This document shows, piece by piece, positions 8,257-15,815 of a DNA stretch of 64,000 nucleotides. The notes below the pieces were generated by a model. It worked only from the letters and a program-made list of their open reading frames with translations. It had not been told where the DNA came from and ran no database searches. The DNA is taken from contig NZ_CP136995.1 of the NCBI RefSeq assembly GCF_033110285.1, positions 2,852,001 to 2,916,000 of the forward strand, written 5' to 3'. Both the position numbers and the translations under genes were made by a program. Numbering within the stretch: the first letter of the stretch is position 1; every line of letters begins with the position of its first letter. Source of the DNA: Ottowia sp. SB7-C50. Lineage in GTDB: Bacteria; Pseudomonadota; Gammaproteobacteria; Burkholderiales; Burkholderiaceae_C.

Positions 8257-9468
8257 ATGACATTCGACCTTCTCATCAGCGGCGCAGGCCCGGCCGGGCT
8301 GTGCCTGGCGCAGGCGCTTTCGGGGCAGGGGCTGTCCATCGGCCTCGTGGAGCAGCAACCCGCGTCCGCCCTGGCCGCCCCGGCCTTCGACGGACGCGAG
8401 ATCGCGCTGACGCAGCCATCGGCCGAGCGCCTGCAGCGCCTGGGCCTGTGGCACCGCATCCAGGCGTACGACCCGGCCGCGCTGTCGCCGCTGCGCGATG
8501 CGCGCGTGATGAACGGCCCGTCGCCGTTTGCGCTGGTGATCGGCCACGGCCTGACGTCGCGCAGCGAACTGGGCTGGCTGGTGTCCAACCACCTGATCCG
8601 CCGCGCGGCCTGGGACGCCGTGCAGGACAGCATGGCCCGGCATGGCGACATCACGCTGCTGGCGGGCGACGCGGTATCGCAGGTCGATGTGGCTGCCGAC
8701 GCCGCGCACGTCACGCTGGCGAGCGGCGCCCGCCACACCGCGCGCCTGCTGGTGGCGGCCGACAGCCGCTTTTCGCCCACGCGGCGCGCGGTGGGCATCG
8801 GCGCCGCCATGCACGACTTCGGCCGCAGCATGCTGGTGTGCCAGATGACGCACCCGCAGCCGCACGACCACGCGGCGTGGGAATGGTTCGGCCACGGCCA
8901 GACGCTGGCGCTGCTGCCGATGAACGACGACCCCGCCACCGGCGCGCACCGCGCATCCGCCGTGCTGACGCTGCCGCACCAGCAGATCGAGCCGCTGCTG
9001 ACGCTGGACGAAAACGCCTTCAACGACGACATGACGCGCCGCTTCGAGCAGCGCCTGGGCGCCATGCGCCTGGCCAGCACGCGCCACGCGTACCCGCTGG
9101 TCGGCGTGTACCCGCACCACATGGTGGCGCAGCGCTTTGCCTGCGTGGGCGACGCCGCCGTGGGCATGCACCCCGTGACGGCGCACGGCTTCAACTTCGG
9201 GCTGCTGGGCGTCGACACGCTGGCGCGCGAGCTGCAGGCCGCCCACGCGGCGGGGCGCGACGTCGGCCTGCCCGAACCGCTGGCGCGCTACCAGCGCACG
9301 CACCGGCTGGCCACGCGGCCGCTGTACGAGGCCACGCGCCTGGTGACCACGCTGTACACCGCCGAAGCGCCGCCCGCGCGCCTGCTGCGCGACGCCGCGC
9401 TGCGCGTGGCCGAGCGGGTGACGCCCTTCAAGCGCGCCATCGCATCGCAACTGGCGGGCGGGCATTGA
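8257..9468 (+). CDS. FAD-dependent UbiH/UbiF/UbiM-type hydroxylase
   Basis: This 403-residue flavin monooxygenase belongs to the group that hydroxylates the ubiquinone ring. The N-terminal FAD-binding GAGPAG motif is at residues 9-14. The second FAD motif reads GDAAVGMHPVTAHGFNFGL. That HPVTAHGFN version differs from the usual HPLAGQGLNLG of UbiH and UbiF and fits UbiM, a multi-position hydroxylase, but I cannot confirm the subtype. The ATG at 8257 gives the correct distance to the FAD motif. The gene is divergent from the formate dehydrogenase operon and seems unrelated to it, apart from both serving the quinone pool. Confidence 0.85.
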   Translation: MTFDLLISGAGPAGLCLAQALSGQGLSIGLVEQQPASALAAPAFDGREIALTQPSAERLQRLGLWHRIQAYDPAALSPLRDARVMNGPSPFALVIGHGLTSRSELGWLVSNHLIRRAAWDAVQDSMARHGDITLLAGDAVSQVDVAADAAHVTLASGARHTARLLVAADSRFSPTRRAVGIGAAMHDFGRSMLVCQMTHPQPHDHAAWEWFGHGQTLALLPMNDDPATGAHRASAVLTLPHQQIEPLLTLDENAFNDDMTRRFEQRLGAMRLASTRHAYPLVGVYPHHMVAQRFACVGDAAVGMHPVTAHGFNFGLLGVDTLARELQAAHAAGRDVGLPEPLARYQRTHRLATRPLYEATRLVTTLYTAEAPPARLLRDAALRVAERVTPFKRAIASQLAGGH

Positions 9469-9471
9469 CGC

Positions 9472-9537
9472 TATCTATTCGATAGCGACATGCGCTTGCC
9501 TGACCAGCGCGTGCAGCATAAAACGCTCTGATTTCTG
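9472..9537. repeat. Family A interspersed repeat
   Basis: This AT-rich element (CTATCTATTCGATAGC followed by TGCGCTTGCC and CAGCGCGTGCAG) fills the 77-bp gap between the convergent FAD hydroxylase gene and the 267-aa gene. It matches the repeat family seen at 57389-57433. Confidence 0.65.
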
Positions 9538-9545
9538 CCGCCGGA

Positions 9546-10349
9546 TCAGTCCGCGCCCACCAGCGCGCCCTGCGCATCGTCGGGCGGCAGCAGCGGCGTG
9601 GCGCGCGCCAGCGCCATCCAGACATGGAAGGGCAGGCGCTCCACCGGCCGGCGCGGTGCCGGGCGCAGCACGGCCAAGCGGTCGCCTTCGCCGCACTGCA
9701 TCACGCCGCATTCGGGCGGCACTTCGTCGGGCTGCGCAATGGGGCGGCCGCGCGCGTCACGCCCCAGCACATACCAGCACGCGCCGCCCATCTGCAGGTA
9801 GGCGGCGCGCTTGTCGGGGCGCTTCAGGTCGCCCAGCAGGTCGGCGCGGCTGACCTTGACCTCGTGCACCACCGGTTCCAGATAGGCCTCGACGCTGGTG
9901 TGGCGCAGCGAGAACACGTCGGGGCAGGCCACGAGCCAACGCGCGCGCGGCGCCGCGCTCGGGCAGCCCGGCTCGTCTGCTACGCATTCAATAGCTGCCT
10001 GCGCCGGTTGCGCATGCGCTGGCGCGGCATTTTGATCCGCCACCGGCGGCAGCGGCACGCGCAGACCGAGCCCGCGCCACACGATGCGCCCGGCGCGCGA
10101 CAGCTCGGCCGCCACGCGCTGCACCAGCGCCTCGTGCGCCGACAGCGCGGCGCGGTGGCCGTTCGCCGACGCGCTGATCGCGGCGACGCCCGCGTCGGTC
10201 ACGCGCAGCCGCTCGCAGCCCACGTCGGCGCGCTCGCGCTCCAGCAGGCCGGCGGCCAGCAGCTCGGCCTCCAGCACGTCCTGAAACGGCCAGCCGGCCG
10301 ACCGGAACATCTGGCGCAGGCGCTGGGTGTGGCGGCGGGTGATCTGCAT
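9546..10349 (-). CDS. Hypothetical protein with PD-(D/E)XK-like core
   Basis: This 267-residue protein is not recognised as a named family. The N-terminal 90 residues look like a winged-helix region (RLRQMFRSAGWPFQDVLEAELLAAGLLERERADVGCERLRVT). Around residue 170 to 220 the stretch CPDVFSLRHTSVEAYLEPVVHEVKVSRADLLGDLKRPDKR has the spacing of a PD-(D/E)XK nuclease core (D...E-x-K). A linker between the halves (AQPAQAAIECVADE) derives from an interspersed repeat. The start MQITRRHTQR is the first ATG after poorly conserved upstream sequence. Nuclease activity is a suggestion from the motif only. It is convergent with the hydroxylase gene. Confidence 0.7.
   Translation of the reverse strand: MQITRRHTQRLRQMFRSAGWPFQDVLEAELLAAGLLERERADVGCERLRVTDAGVAAISASANGHRAALSAHEALVQRVAAELSRAGRIVWRGLGLRVPLPPVADQNAAPAHAQPAQAAIECVADEPGCPSAAPRARWLVACPDVFSLRHTSVEAYLEPVVHEVKVSRADLLGDLKRPDKRAAYLQMGGACWYVLGRDARGRPIAQPDEVPPECGVMQCGEGDRLAVLRPAPRRPVERLPFHVWMALARATPLLPPDDAQGALVGAD
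9981..10036 (-). repeat. Family A repeat inside the 267-aa gene
   Basis: The minus strand reads GATCAAAATGCC, then CAGCGCATGCGC and GGCGCAGGCAGCTATTGAAT, the full family A layout. It lies entirely inside an open reading frame and encodes PAHAQPAQAAIE. Confidence 0.7.
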
Positions 10350-10492
10350 GAGGGCGGAATTCTCGCGCAGCGCCGCGTGCGCCAGCCACCCGCTGCGATA
10401 TCGCACGGGGTAAACCAAGGCGTTGGCTGACAGCGCGGCGAGGCGGGCATGGCCAAGATAGCCGCATCGTTTTCAGAGCCCAGGACTGACCC

Positions 10493-10819
10493 ATGAAACA
10501 CGCACGCTCGCCGATGCCGCTGGTCGCGGCCTTCGCCCTGGCGGCCATGACCGCGCCCGCGTGGGCCGCCTCGCCCGGCGCCTGGAAGCAGCACGACAAG
10601 GCCGTGCTGAAGGCCTGCACCGAGGCCAGCCAGTTGAAGGGGACGAAGGTGGTCGGCAGGCCAGCGCTGTTCAGCGGCGACGTCGGCCACACCGCGCTGC
10701 TGCTGCAGGGCCGCTACCCGCAAAAGCACATGAAAAACCGGCTGGGCCGCGAGCTGTGCCTGTTCGAGCGCCGAAGCGGCACCGCGCACGTCACCGAGGC
10801 CGACGCGTTCGGGCGCTGA
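10493..10819 (+). CDS. Hypothetical small exported protein
   Basis: This 108-residue protein begins with a clear Sec signal peptide (MKHARSPMPLVAAFALAAM, cleavage probably after PAWA-A near residue 25). The mature part of about 83 residues holds two cysteines (KACTEAS and ELCLFER) that could form a disulfide in the periplasm. I do not recognise the family. It lies between two minus-strand genes and is convergent with the NAD-type formate dehydrogenase alpha gene, 13 bp away. Confidence 0.65.
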   Translation: MKHARSPMPLVAAFALAAMTAPAWAASPGAWKQHDKAVLKACTEASQLKGTKVVGRPALFSGDVGHTALLLQGRYPQKHMKNRLGRELCLFERRSGTAHVTEADAFGR

Positions 10820-10832
10820 GGCCCGTGCGCCC

Positions 10833-13800
10833 TCAAGCCGGCGCCACGCGCACCGCGCAGTACTTGAACTCCGGAATCTTGCCAAACGGGTCGAGCGCGG
10901 CGTTGGTCAGCAGGTTGGCGGCGGCCTCGCGGTAGGCGAACGGAATGAACACGCTGCCGGGCGGCGTGCCGTCGTCGCGGCGCACCGCCAGCGTCACTGC
11001 TCCGCGGCGCGATTGCACGCGCGCGTGCCCGCCCGGCGCCAGGCCCAGCCGCGCCAGATCGTCACCGTGCATCGACACCGTCGGCGCCGGCTCAAGGGCG
11101 TGCAGCACCGCGGTGCGGCGCGTCATGGAGCCGGTGTGCCAGTGCTCCAGCTGGCGACCGGTGATCAGCACCATGGGGTAGTCGGCATCGGGCCGTTCGT
11201 CGGGCGGGATGATGTCGGCCGGCACCAGTTGCACGCGGCCGCTGGGCGTCGGCACGTCGTCGATGAAGACGATGGGCTGGCCGGGGTCGTCTTCGCTCAG
11301 GCACGGGTAGGTGACGCTGCTTTCGCGCTGCAGGCGATCCCACGTGATGCCGGCGATGGCACCGTGCATGGCGCGGCGCATTTCGTCGTAGACCTGGTCG
11401 ACGCCGTGGTAGCTTTCCGATGGAACCGGGCTCTGGCGCTGGTCTGACATGCGCGAGTAGCTATCGTTTTCATAGCTCCAGTTCAAACCCATGCGCTCGG
11501 CCATCTGCTGGATGATCCACAGGTCGGCCCTTGCCTCGCCCGGCGGCTGCAGCGCCTGCTGGCCCAACTGCACCATGCGGTCGGTGTTGCTGACGGTGCC
11601 GGTCTTTTCAGGCCAGGCGCTGGCGGGCAGGATCACGTCGGCCAGCCACGCGGTCTCGGTGAGGAAGATGTCCTGCACCACCAGGTGCTCCAAGCTTGCC
11701 AGCGCGTGCCGCGCGTGGTTCAGGTCGGGGTCGCTCATGGCCGGGTTCTCGCCCATGATGTACATGCCGCGCACCTTGTGCGGGTCGCTGTCGGGTGCGA
11801 GCGCCTTGTGCATGATTTCCACCACGGTGTAGCCGGGCTGGTCGTCGAGTGTCGTGTCCCAGAAGTCCTCGAACCACGCGTGCGCCGATGCATCGGCCAC
11901 CCGCTGGTAGTTGGGGAACATCATGGGGATCAGGCCGGCATCGCTGGCGCCTTGCACGTTGTTCTGGCCGCGCAGCGGGTGCAGGCCGGTGCCAGGGCGG
12001 CCGATCTGGCCGGTGCAGGTGGCCAGCGCAATCAGGCAACGCACGTTGTCGGTGCCGTGCACGTGCTGGCTCACGCCCATGCCCCACAAAATGATCGACG
12101 ACTTGGCGGTGGCGTAGGCACGCGCCACCTCGCGCAAGGTCTCGGCGGGAATGCCGCAGATCGGCGCCATCGCTTCGGGCGAGTAGCCCTGCACGTTTTC
12201 GACCAGCGCGGCGTAGTTGTCGGCGCGGTCGCGGATGAATGCCTGGTCGACCAGCCCTTCCGTGACGATCACGTGCAGCAGCGCGTTCAGCATCGCCACG
12301 TCGGCACCCGGCTTGAATTGCATCACGCGCCAGGCGTGGCGCGCGATGTCTGTGATGCGCGGGTCGGCCAGCACGATGCGCGCGCCGCGCTGGGCAGCGT
12401 TCTTCATCCACGTGGCCGCCACCGGGTGGTTGGCCGTGGGGTTGGAGCCGATGATGAGGATCAGCTCGGCAAATTCGACGTCCTTCACCGGGTTGCTGAC
12501 CGCGCCCGAACCCACGCCCTCCAGCAGCGCCGCCACGCTGGACGCATGGCACAGGCGCGTGCAATGGTCCACGTTGTTGCTGCCAAAGCCGGTGCGCACC
12601 AGCTTCTGGAACAAATACGCCTCTTCGTTGCTGCCCTTGGCGCTGCCAAAGCCAGCGAGCGACTTGGGCCCGTGCTGCGTTTTCAGATCGACCAGCTTGC
12701 CGGCGGCCAGTTGCAGCGCTTCTTCCCACGTCGCTTCACGGAACACGTCGCGCCAGTTGCCACGGTCGTCACAATGCTCGGGGTCTTTTGCCACGCCCGC
12801 GCGGCGGATCAATGGCACCGTCAGCCGATCCGGGCTGGCGACGTAGTCAAAACCAAAGCGCCCTTTGACGCACAGCCGACCTTCGTTGGCCGGGCCGTGG
12901 CGGCCGCTGACGCTCACGATCTGCTCATCGCGCACGTTGTAGGTGATCTGGCAGCCCACGCCGCAGAACGGGCAGACGGAATCGACCTGCCGGTCCACCG
13001 CCTGGGCGCCGATGTGCGTCTTGGGCATGAGCGCGCCGGTGGGGCACGCCTGCACGCATTCGCCACACGCCACGCAGGTGCTGGCGCCCATGTCGTCGCC
13101 CAGATCGAACACGATGCGCGCGTGGCTGCCGCGGCCGGCGTAGCCAATCACGTCGTTCACCTGCGCCTCGCGGCAGGCGCGCACGCAACGCGTGCATTGG
13201 ATGCAGGCGGAGAGATTCACCGCCATGGCGGGGTGGCTGAGATCGGCTTCGGGCTGCCGACGCTTCAGGTTTTGCAGCGCGGGCCGCACGTGGATGGCGC
13301 GCTGCGCGGCCCATTGGGTGAGTTCGCCGTGTTGGCCGACGCCACCCTCACCCCTGCCCTCTCCCGCCCGGCGGGAGAGGGAGTTTTCCAGGCTGACGGA
13401 CGGGTACGGCGCAGGGGCGGCTGTTGCTCCCTCTCCCGCACGCGGGAGAGAGCTGGGGTGAGGGTCCTTCCTCCCCCGCTGGGGGAGGGCTGGGGTGGGG
13501 GCCAGCCCCGATTCCGGCGTGACCGTGGGTTGCCCCCATCCCTGCCTTCCCCCAGCGGGGGAAGGAGCCAGATCGTCGTTCCACTTGAAGCCCTCTGCCG
13601 GCATCTCCGCCATCAGCAGTTCCAGCACCATGTCCTGGCTCTTGCGCGCGCGCTCGCTCGTGGCCCTGACCTTCATGCCCGGCTGCACCGCGCGGCAGCA
13701 ACTGGGTGCCAGCACGCGCTCGCCTTCGATCTCGACCACGCAGGCGCGGCAGTTGCCGTCGGCACGCAGGCCGTCGGTAAAGCACAGGCGCGGGATTTCA

Positions 13801-13922
13801 ACGCCGTGGCGTTCAGCAGCTTGCAGAATGGTTTCGCCGGCCAGCGCTTCGACAGCGCGGCCATCCAGTTCAAACGCCAGCGTCTGCGGCATCAGCTCGG
13901 CGGCTTTGGCGGGTGCGTTCAT
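10833..13922 (-). CDS. fdhA (FDH1/FdsA type): NAD-type formate dehydrogenase alpha subunit with repeat insert
   Basis: This 1029-residue cytoplasmic molybdenum (or tungsten) formate dehydrogenase feeds electrons to NAD through the beta subunit. Domains in order: an N-terminal [2Fe-2S] ferredoxin domain (C47, C58, C61, C75/76), an unusual insert at about residues 120-197, two ferredoxin-type clusters (C240-x2-C-x2-C-x3-C250; C283-x2-C-x2-C-x3-C293), a further CPFCGVGC motif, then the molybdopterin domains with Cys ligand in TRLCHASS. The insert is Pro/Gly-rich, encoded by hairpin repeats, and absent from FDH1/FdsA relatives as I recall them. A second repeat lies near residues 816-832. Its stop overlaps nothing; its start overlaps the beta gene end by 4 bp. 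No Tat signal is present. Confidence 0.93.
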   Translation of the reverse strand: MNAPAKAAELMPQTLAFELDGRAVEALAGETILQAAERHGVEIPRLCFTDGLRADGNCRACVVEIEGERVLAPSCCRAVQPGMKVRATSERARKSQDMVLELLMAEMPAEGFKWNDDLAPSPAGGRQGWGQPTVTPESGLAPTPALPQRGRKDPHPSSLPRAGEGATAAPAPYPSVSLENSLSRRAGEGRGEGGVGQHGELTQWAAQRAIHVRPALQNLKRRQPEADLSHPAMAVNLSACIQCTRCVRACREAQVNDVIGYAGRGSHARIVFDLGDDMGASTCVACGECVQACPTGALMPKTHIGAQAVDRQVDSVCPFCGVGCQITYNVRDEQIVSVSGRHGPANEGRLCVKGRFGFDYVASPDRLTVPLIRRAGVAKDPEHCDDRGNWRDVFREATWEEALQLAAGKLVDLKTQHGPKSLAGFGSAKGSNEEAYLFQKLVRTGFGSNNVDHCTRLCHASSVAALLEGVGSGAVSNPVKDVEFAELILIIGSNPTANHPVAATWMKNAAQRGARIVLADPRITDIARHAWRVMQFKPGADVAMLNALLHVIVTEGLVDQAFIRDRADNYAALVENVQGYSPEAMAPICGIPAETLREVARAYATAKSSIILWGMGVSQHVHGTDNVRCLIALATCTGQIGRPGTGLHPLRGQNNVQGASDAGLIPMMFPNYQRVADASAHAWFEDFWDTTLDDQPGYTVVEIMHKALAPDSDPHKVRGMYIMGENPAMSDPDLNHARHALASLEHLVVQDIFLTETAWLADVILPASAWPEKTGTVSNTDRMVQLGQQALQPPGEARADLWIIQQMAERMGLNWSYENDSYSRMSDQRQSPVPSESYHGVDQVYDEMRRAMHGAIAGITWDRLQRESSVTYPCLSEDDPGQPIVFIDDVPTPSGRVQLVPADIIPPDERPDADYPMVLITGRQLEHWHTGSMTRRTAVLHALEPAPTVSMHGDDLARLGLAPGGHARVQSRRGAVTLAVRRDDGTPPGSVFIPFAYREAAANLLTNAALDPFGKIPEFKYCAVRVAPA
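11428..11476 (-). repeat. Family A repeat inside NAD-formate dehydrogenase alpha gene
   Basis: The minus strand reads GCTATGAAAACGATAGCTAC, then CGCGCATGTCAGACCAGCGCC, closely matching the intergenic family A repeat. It is in frame and encodes SYENDSYSRMSDQRQSP, an apparent addition between two conserved segments. Confidence 0.7.
13332..13565. repeat. Cluster of short GC hairpin repeats inserted in frame
   Basis: This 234-bp stretch contains four small palindromes: CCTCTCCCGCCCGGCGGGAG at about 13357-13379, CCTCTCCCGCACGCGGGAGAG at about 13430-13450, a CTCCCCC/GGGGGAG pair at about 13470-13487 and a CTTCCCCC/GGGGGAAG pair at about 13545-13564. It keeps the reading frame of the formate dehydrogenase alpha gene and adds roughly 78 low-complexity residues between the [2Fe-2S] domain and the ferredoxin domain. 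Confidence 0.85.
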
Positions 13923-14893
13923 GGCTGGCCTCCCACTTCGTCGGGAAAGTACTGCTGCACGCAGCGAATGGGGTTGGGCGCGGCCTGGCCCAGGCCGCAG
14001 ATGCTGGCGTCGACCATCACGGTGTTCAGGTCATTCAGCGTGGCGTGGTCCCACTGCGGCGATTCCATCAGTTGCGCCGCCTTGGCGGTGCCCACGCGGC
14101 ACGGCGTGCACTGGCCGCAGCTCTCGTCGGCGAAGAAGCGCATCATGTTCAGCGCCGCGTCGCGCGCTTTGTCTTGGTGGCCGAGCACCATGACGGCCGC
14201 GCTGCCGATGAAGCCACCGTGCGGCTGCAGCGTGTCGAAGTCCAGCGGCACATCGGCCAGGCGCGCCGGAAAAATGCCACCACTCGCGCCGCCGGGCAGG
14301 TAGGCATACAGCTCATGGCCGTCGGCCATGCCGCCGCAATACTCATCCACCAATTCGCGTAGCGTGATGCCGGCCGGCGCCAGCTTGACGCCGGGGTTCT
14401 TCACGCGACCGCTGACGCTGAAACTGCGCAGGCCCTTGCGCCCATGCCGCCCGTGCGCGGCAAACCATTCCGGCCCGCGCTCCAGGATCTCGCGCACCCA
14501 GTACAGCGTCTCGAAGTTGTGCTCCAGCGTCGGCCGGCCGAACAAGCCCTTCTCGGCAATGTAGGGCGGCCGCAGGCGCGGCTCGCCGCGCTTGCCTTCG
14601 ATCGACTCGATCATGGCCGACTCTTCGCCGCAGATGTACGCGCCGGCACCGCGTCGCAGCTCTATTTTTGGGAGCTGCTCGCGCAAGTCCGGCGAGGCCT
14701 GCAGGTCAGCAATGGCTTGGGTCAGCAGCGCGCGGCATTCGGGGTATTCGTCGCGCAGGTAAATGTAGACCGCCTCGCAACCCACCACGTGCGCGGCAAT
14801 CAGCACCCCTTCCAGAAAGCGGTGCGGGTCACGCTCCAGGTAGTAGCGGTCCTTGAAGGTGCCCGGCTCGCCCTCGTCGATGTTCACGGCCAT
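13919..14893 (-). CDS. fdhB (FDH1 type), C-terminal part: NAD-formate dehydrogenase beta subunit, 3' (NuoF-like) part
   Basis: This 324-codon segment is the NuoF-like half of a fused NuoE-NuoF beta subunit that binds FMN and NADH. It shows MAVNIDEGEPGTFKDR, the RRGAGAYICGEESAMIESIEG nucleotide-binding region and the C-terminal [4Fe-4S] motif SCGQCTPC with the distal Cys in DASICGLGQ. In relatives such as the two-subunit Methylobacterium FDH1, this continues directly from the GGAGFPTGRKW segment. Here that segment is in a different frame upstream, separated by a repeat. The ATG at 14893 could allow independent initiation (a G-rich stretch precedes it), but such a product would lack the glycine-rich N-terminus of the FMN domain. 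Confidence 0.85.
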   Translation of the reverse strand: MAVNIDEGEPGTFKDRYYLERDPHRFLEGVLIAAHVVGCEAVYIYLRDEYPECRALLTQAIADLQASPDLREQLPKIELRRGAGAYICGEESAMIESIEGKRGEPRLRPPYIAEKGLFGRPTLEHNFETLYWVREILERGPEWFAAHGRHGRKGLRSFSVSGRVKNPGVKLAPAGITLRELVDEYCGGMADGHELYAYLPGGASGGIFPARLADVPLDFDTLQPHGGFIGSAAVMVLGHQDKARDAALNMMRFFADESCGQCTPCRVGTAKAAQLMESPQWDHATLNDLNTVMVDASICGLGQAAPNPIRCVQQYFPDEVGGQP

Positions 14894-15719
14894 CAGTGCG
14901 CCCCCACGCTCCACCGCTTCGCGTGTTGCGCTGCCCCCCGAGGGGGGCCGACGCCTCGCTTGGGGCGGCCCTGCGCTCGGCGGCCTCGGCCGCAAACCCG
15001 CGCACGATGCGCCACTTGCGCCCGGCCGGAAAGCCCGCGCCGCCCAGGCCGCGCAGGCCGGCGTGTTCCAGCGCTTCGATCACGCTGTCGCCGCTGCGCT
15101 CTCCGCGCGCGACCGCCTGCGCCAGCGCGTAGCCGCCGCTGGCACGATAGGCCTTTATCGCTATTACTTCAGGAGCATTGTGCGCAGGCTGACCGTGCGC
15201 CAGCACCGCATTGGATGCTGCAACCAGCGCATCCGCCGTGGCGTGGCCCAGCGCGTGCGGGCCAACCAGTGCCGCCGGCGCCTGCTCGCAGCGGCCAATG
15301 CAGGGCGCGGCCACCACCTTGACGTCGGCGCCCAGCAGCGCGGGCAGCCGGCTCAGCAGCGCCTCGGCGCCCGCCAGCTGGCAGCTGAGCGACTGGCATA
15401 CGCGGACCGTGAGAAGCGGCGCGGCCTGGTCGTCGCGCAGCACGTCGAAGTGGTGATAGAAGGTGGCGACCTCGTAGACCTCCGCCATCGACAGGCGCAT
15501 GTCCGCCGCCAGCGCCACCAGGTGGCGCTCGAACAGTCCGTGGTAATGGTCATTCAGCCGGTGCAGGTGCTCGATCAGCAGGTCACGCCGGTGGCCGTCC
15601 GGCGGCGGCTCGCCGATCAGCGCCCGCACTTCGGCGCGGGCGGCATCGGTCGGCTGGCGACCCTTCAACTGGTGGCGCGGACGCCGGGGATGAACTTTGA
15701 TGCTTGTCTCGCTCTGCAT
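14829..15719 (-). CDS. fdhB (FDH1 type), N-terminal part: NAD-formate dehydrogenase beta subunit, 5' (NuoE-like) part
   Basis: This 296-codon frame carries the NuoE-like [2Fe-2S] domain (VCQSLSC and APCIGRCEQAP) and the start of the NuoF-like domain up to GLGGAGFPAGRKWRIVRG. From there the frame runs into a repeat (AAEAAERRAAPSEASAPLGG) and then out-of-frame sequence to a stop at 14829, overlapping the 3' part. A one-base loss in either the C6 or G6 run of the repeat would rejoin the two parts into one protein of about 600 residues. The start MQSETSIKVH matches the N-terminus of FDH1 beta subunits; an ATG 9 bp upstream is an alternative. Real mutation or sequencing error cannot be distinguished here. 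Confidence 0.85.
   Translation of the reverse strand: MQSETSIKVHPRRPRHQLKGRQPTDAARAEVRALIGEPPPDGHRRDLLIEHLHRLNDHYHGLFERHLVALAADMRLSMAEVYEVATFYHHFDVLRDDQAAPLLTVRVCQSLSCQLAGAEALLSRLPALLGADVKVVAAPCIGRCEQAPAALVGPHALGHATADALVAASNAVLAHGQPAHNAPEVIAIKAYRASGGYALAQAVARGERSGDSVIEALEHAGLRGLGGAGFPAGRKWRIVRGFAAEAAERRAAPSEASAPLGGQRNTRSGGAWGRTDGREHRRGRAGHLQGPLLPGA
14894..14995. repeat. GC repeat interrupting the formate dehydrogenase beta gene
   Basis: This stretch has a central CCCCCCGAGGGGGG palindrome with arms reading CGCCTCGCTTGGGGCGGCCC and CCCCCACGCTCCACCGCTTCG. It lies exactly where relatives have only about five residues between GRKWR and LMAVN. It resembles repeats I associate with spaces between genes in Comamonadaceae and is the point at which the reading frame is lost. 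Confidence 0.8.
15151..15203 (-). repeat. Family A repeat inside formate dehydrogenase beta gene
   Basis: The minus strand holds GGTCAGCCTGCGCACAATGC followed by CTGAAGTAATAGCGATAAAG, a diverged family A copy read in frame as HGQPAHNAPEVIAIKA, in the variable linker between the NuoE-like and NuoF-like domains. Confidence 0.5.
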
Positions 15720-15815
15720 GACCTGCATTATTGTGTACTCGGCGTTACACCCCATACCCGGTGGACCATCCGACTGACATACTGGTTCCCACCATCACCA
15801 CAGGAGACTCGTCGA

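Noticed and set aside
7935..9485. A long plus-strand frame overlapping the FAD hydroxylase
   Set aside because: It lies one frame over the hydroxylase, which has clear FAD motifs; the alternative product is Arg/Pro-rich.
11685..14303. An 872-codon plus-strand frame opposite the NAD-formate dehydrogenase genes
   Set aside because: Antisense shadow of two recognised genes, with no recognisable domain.
14894..14995. An ATG-started 358-codon version of the NuoF-like part beginning inside the repeat
   Set aside because: The start at 14995 lies in repeat sequence and the first 34 residues match nothing; the family sequence begins at MAVNIDEG.
14829..14995. Programmed ribosomal frameshifting in the beta subunit gene
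   Set aside because: The needed shift is +1 inside a repeat that relatives seem to lack. A mutation or sequencing error is simpler; no stimulatory structure beyond the repeat itself was identified.
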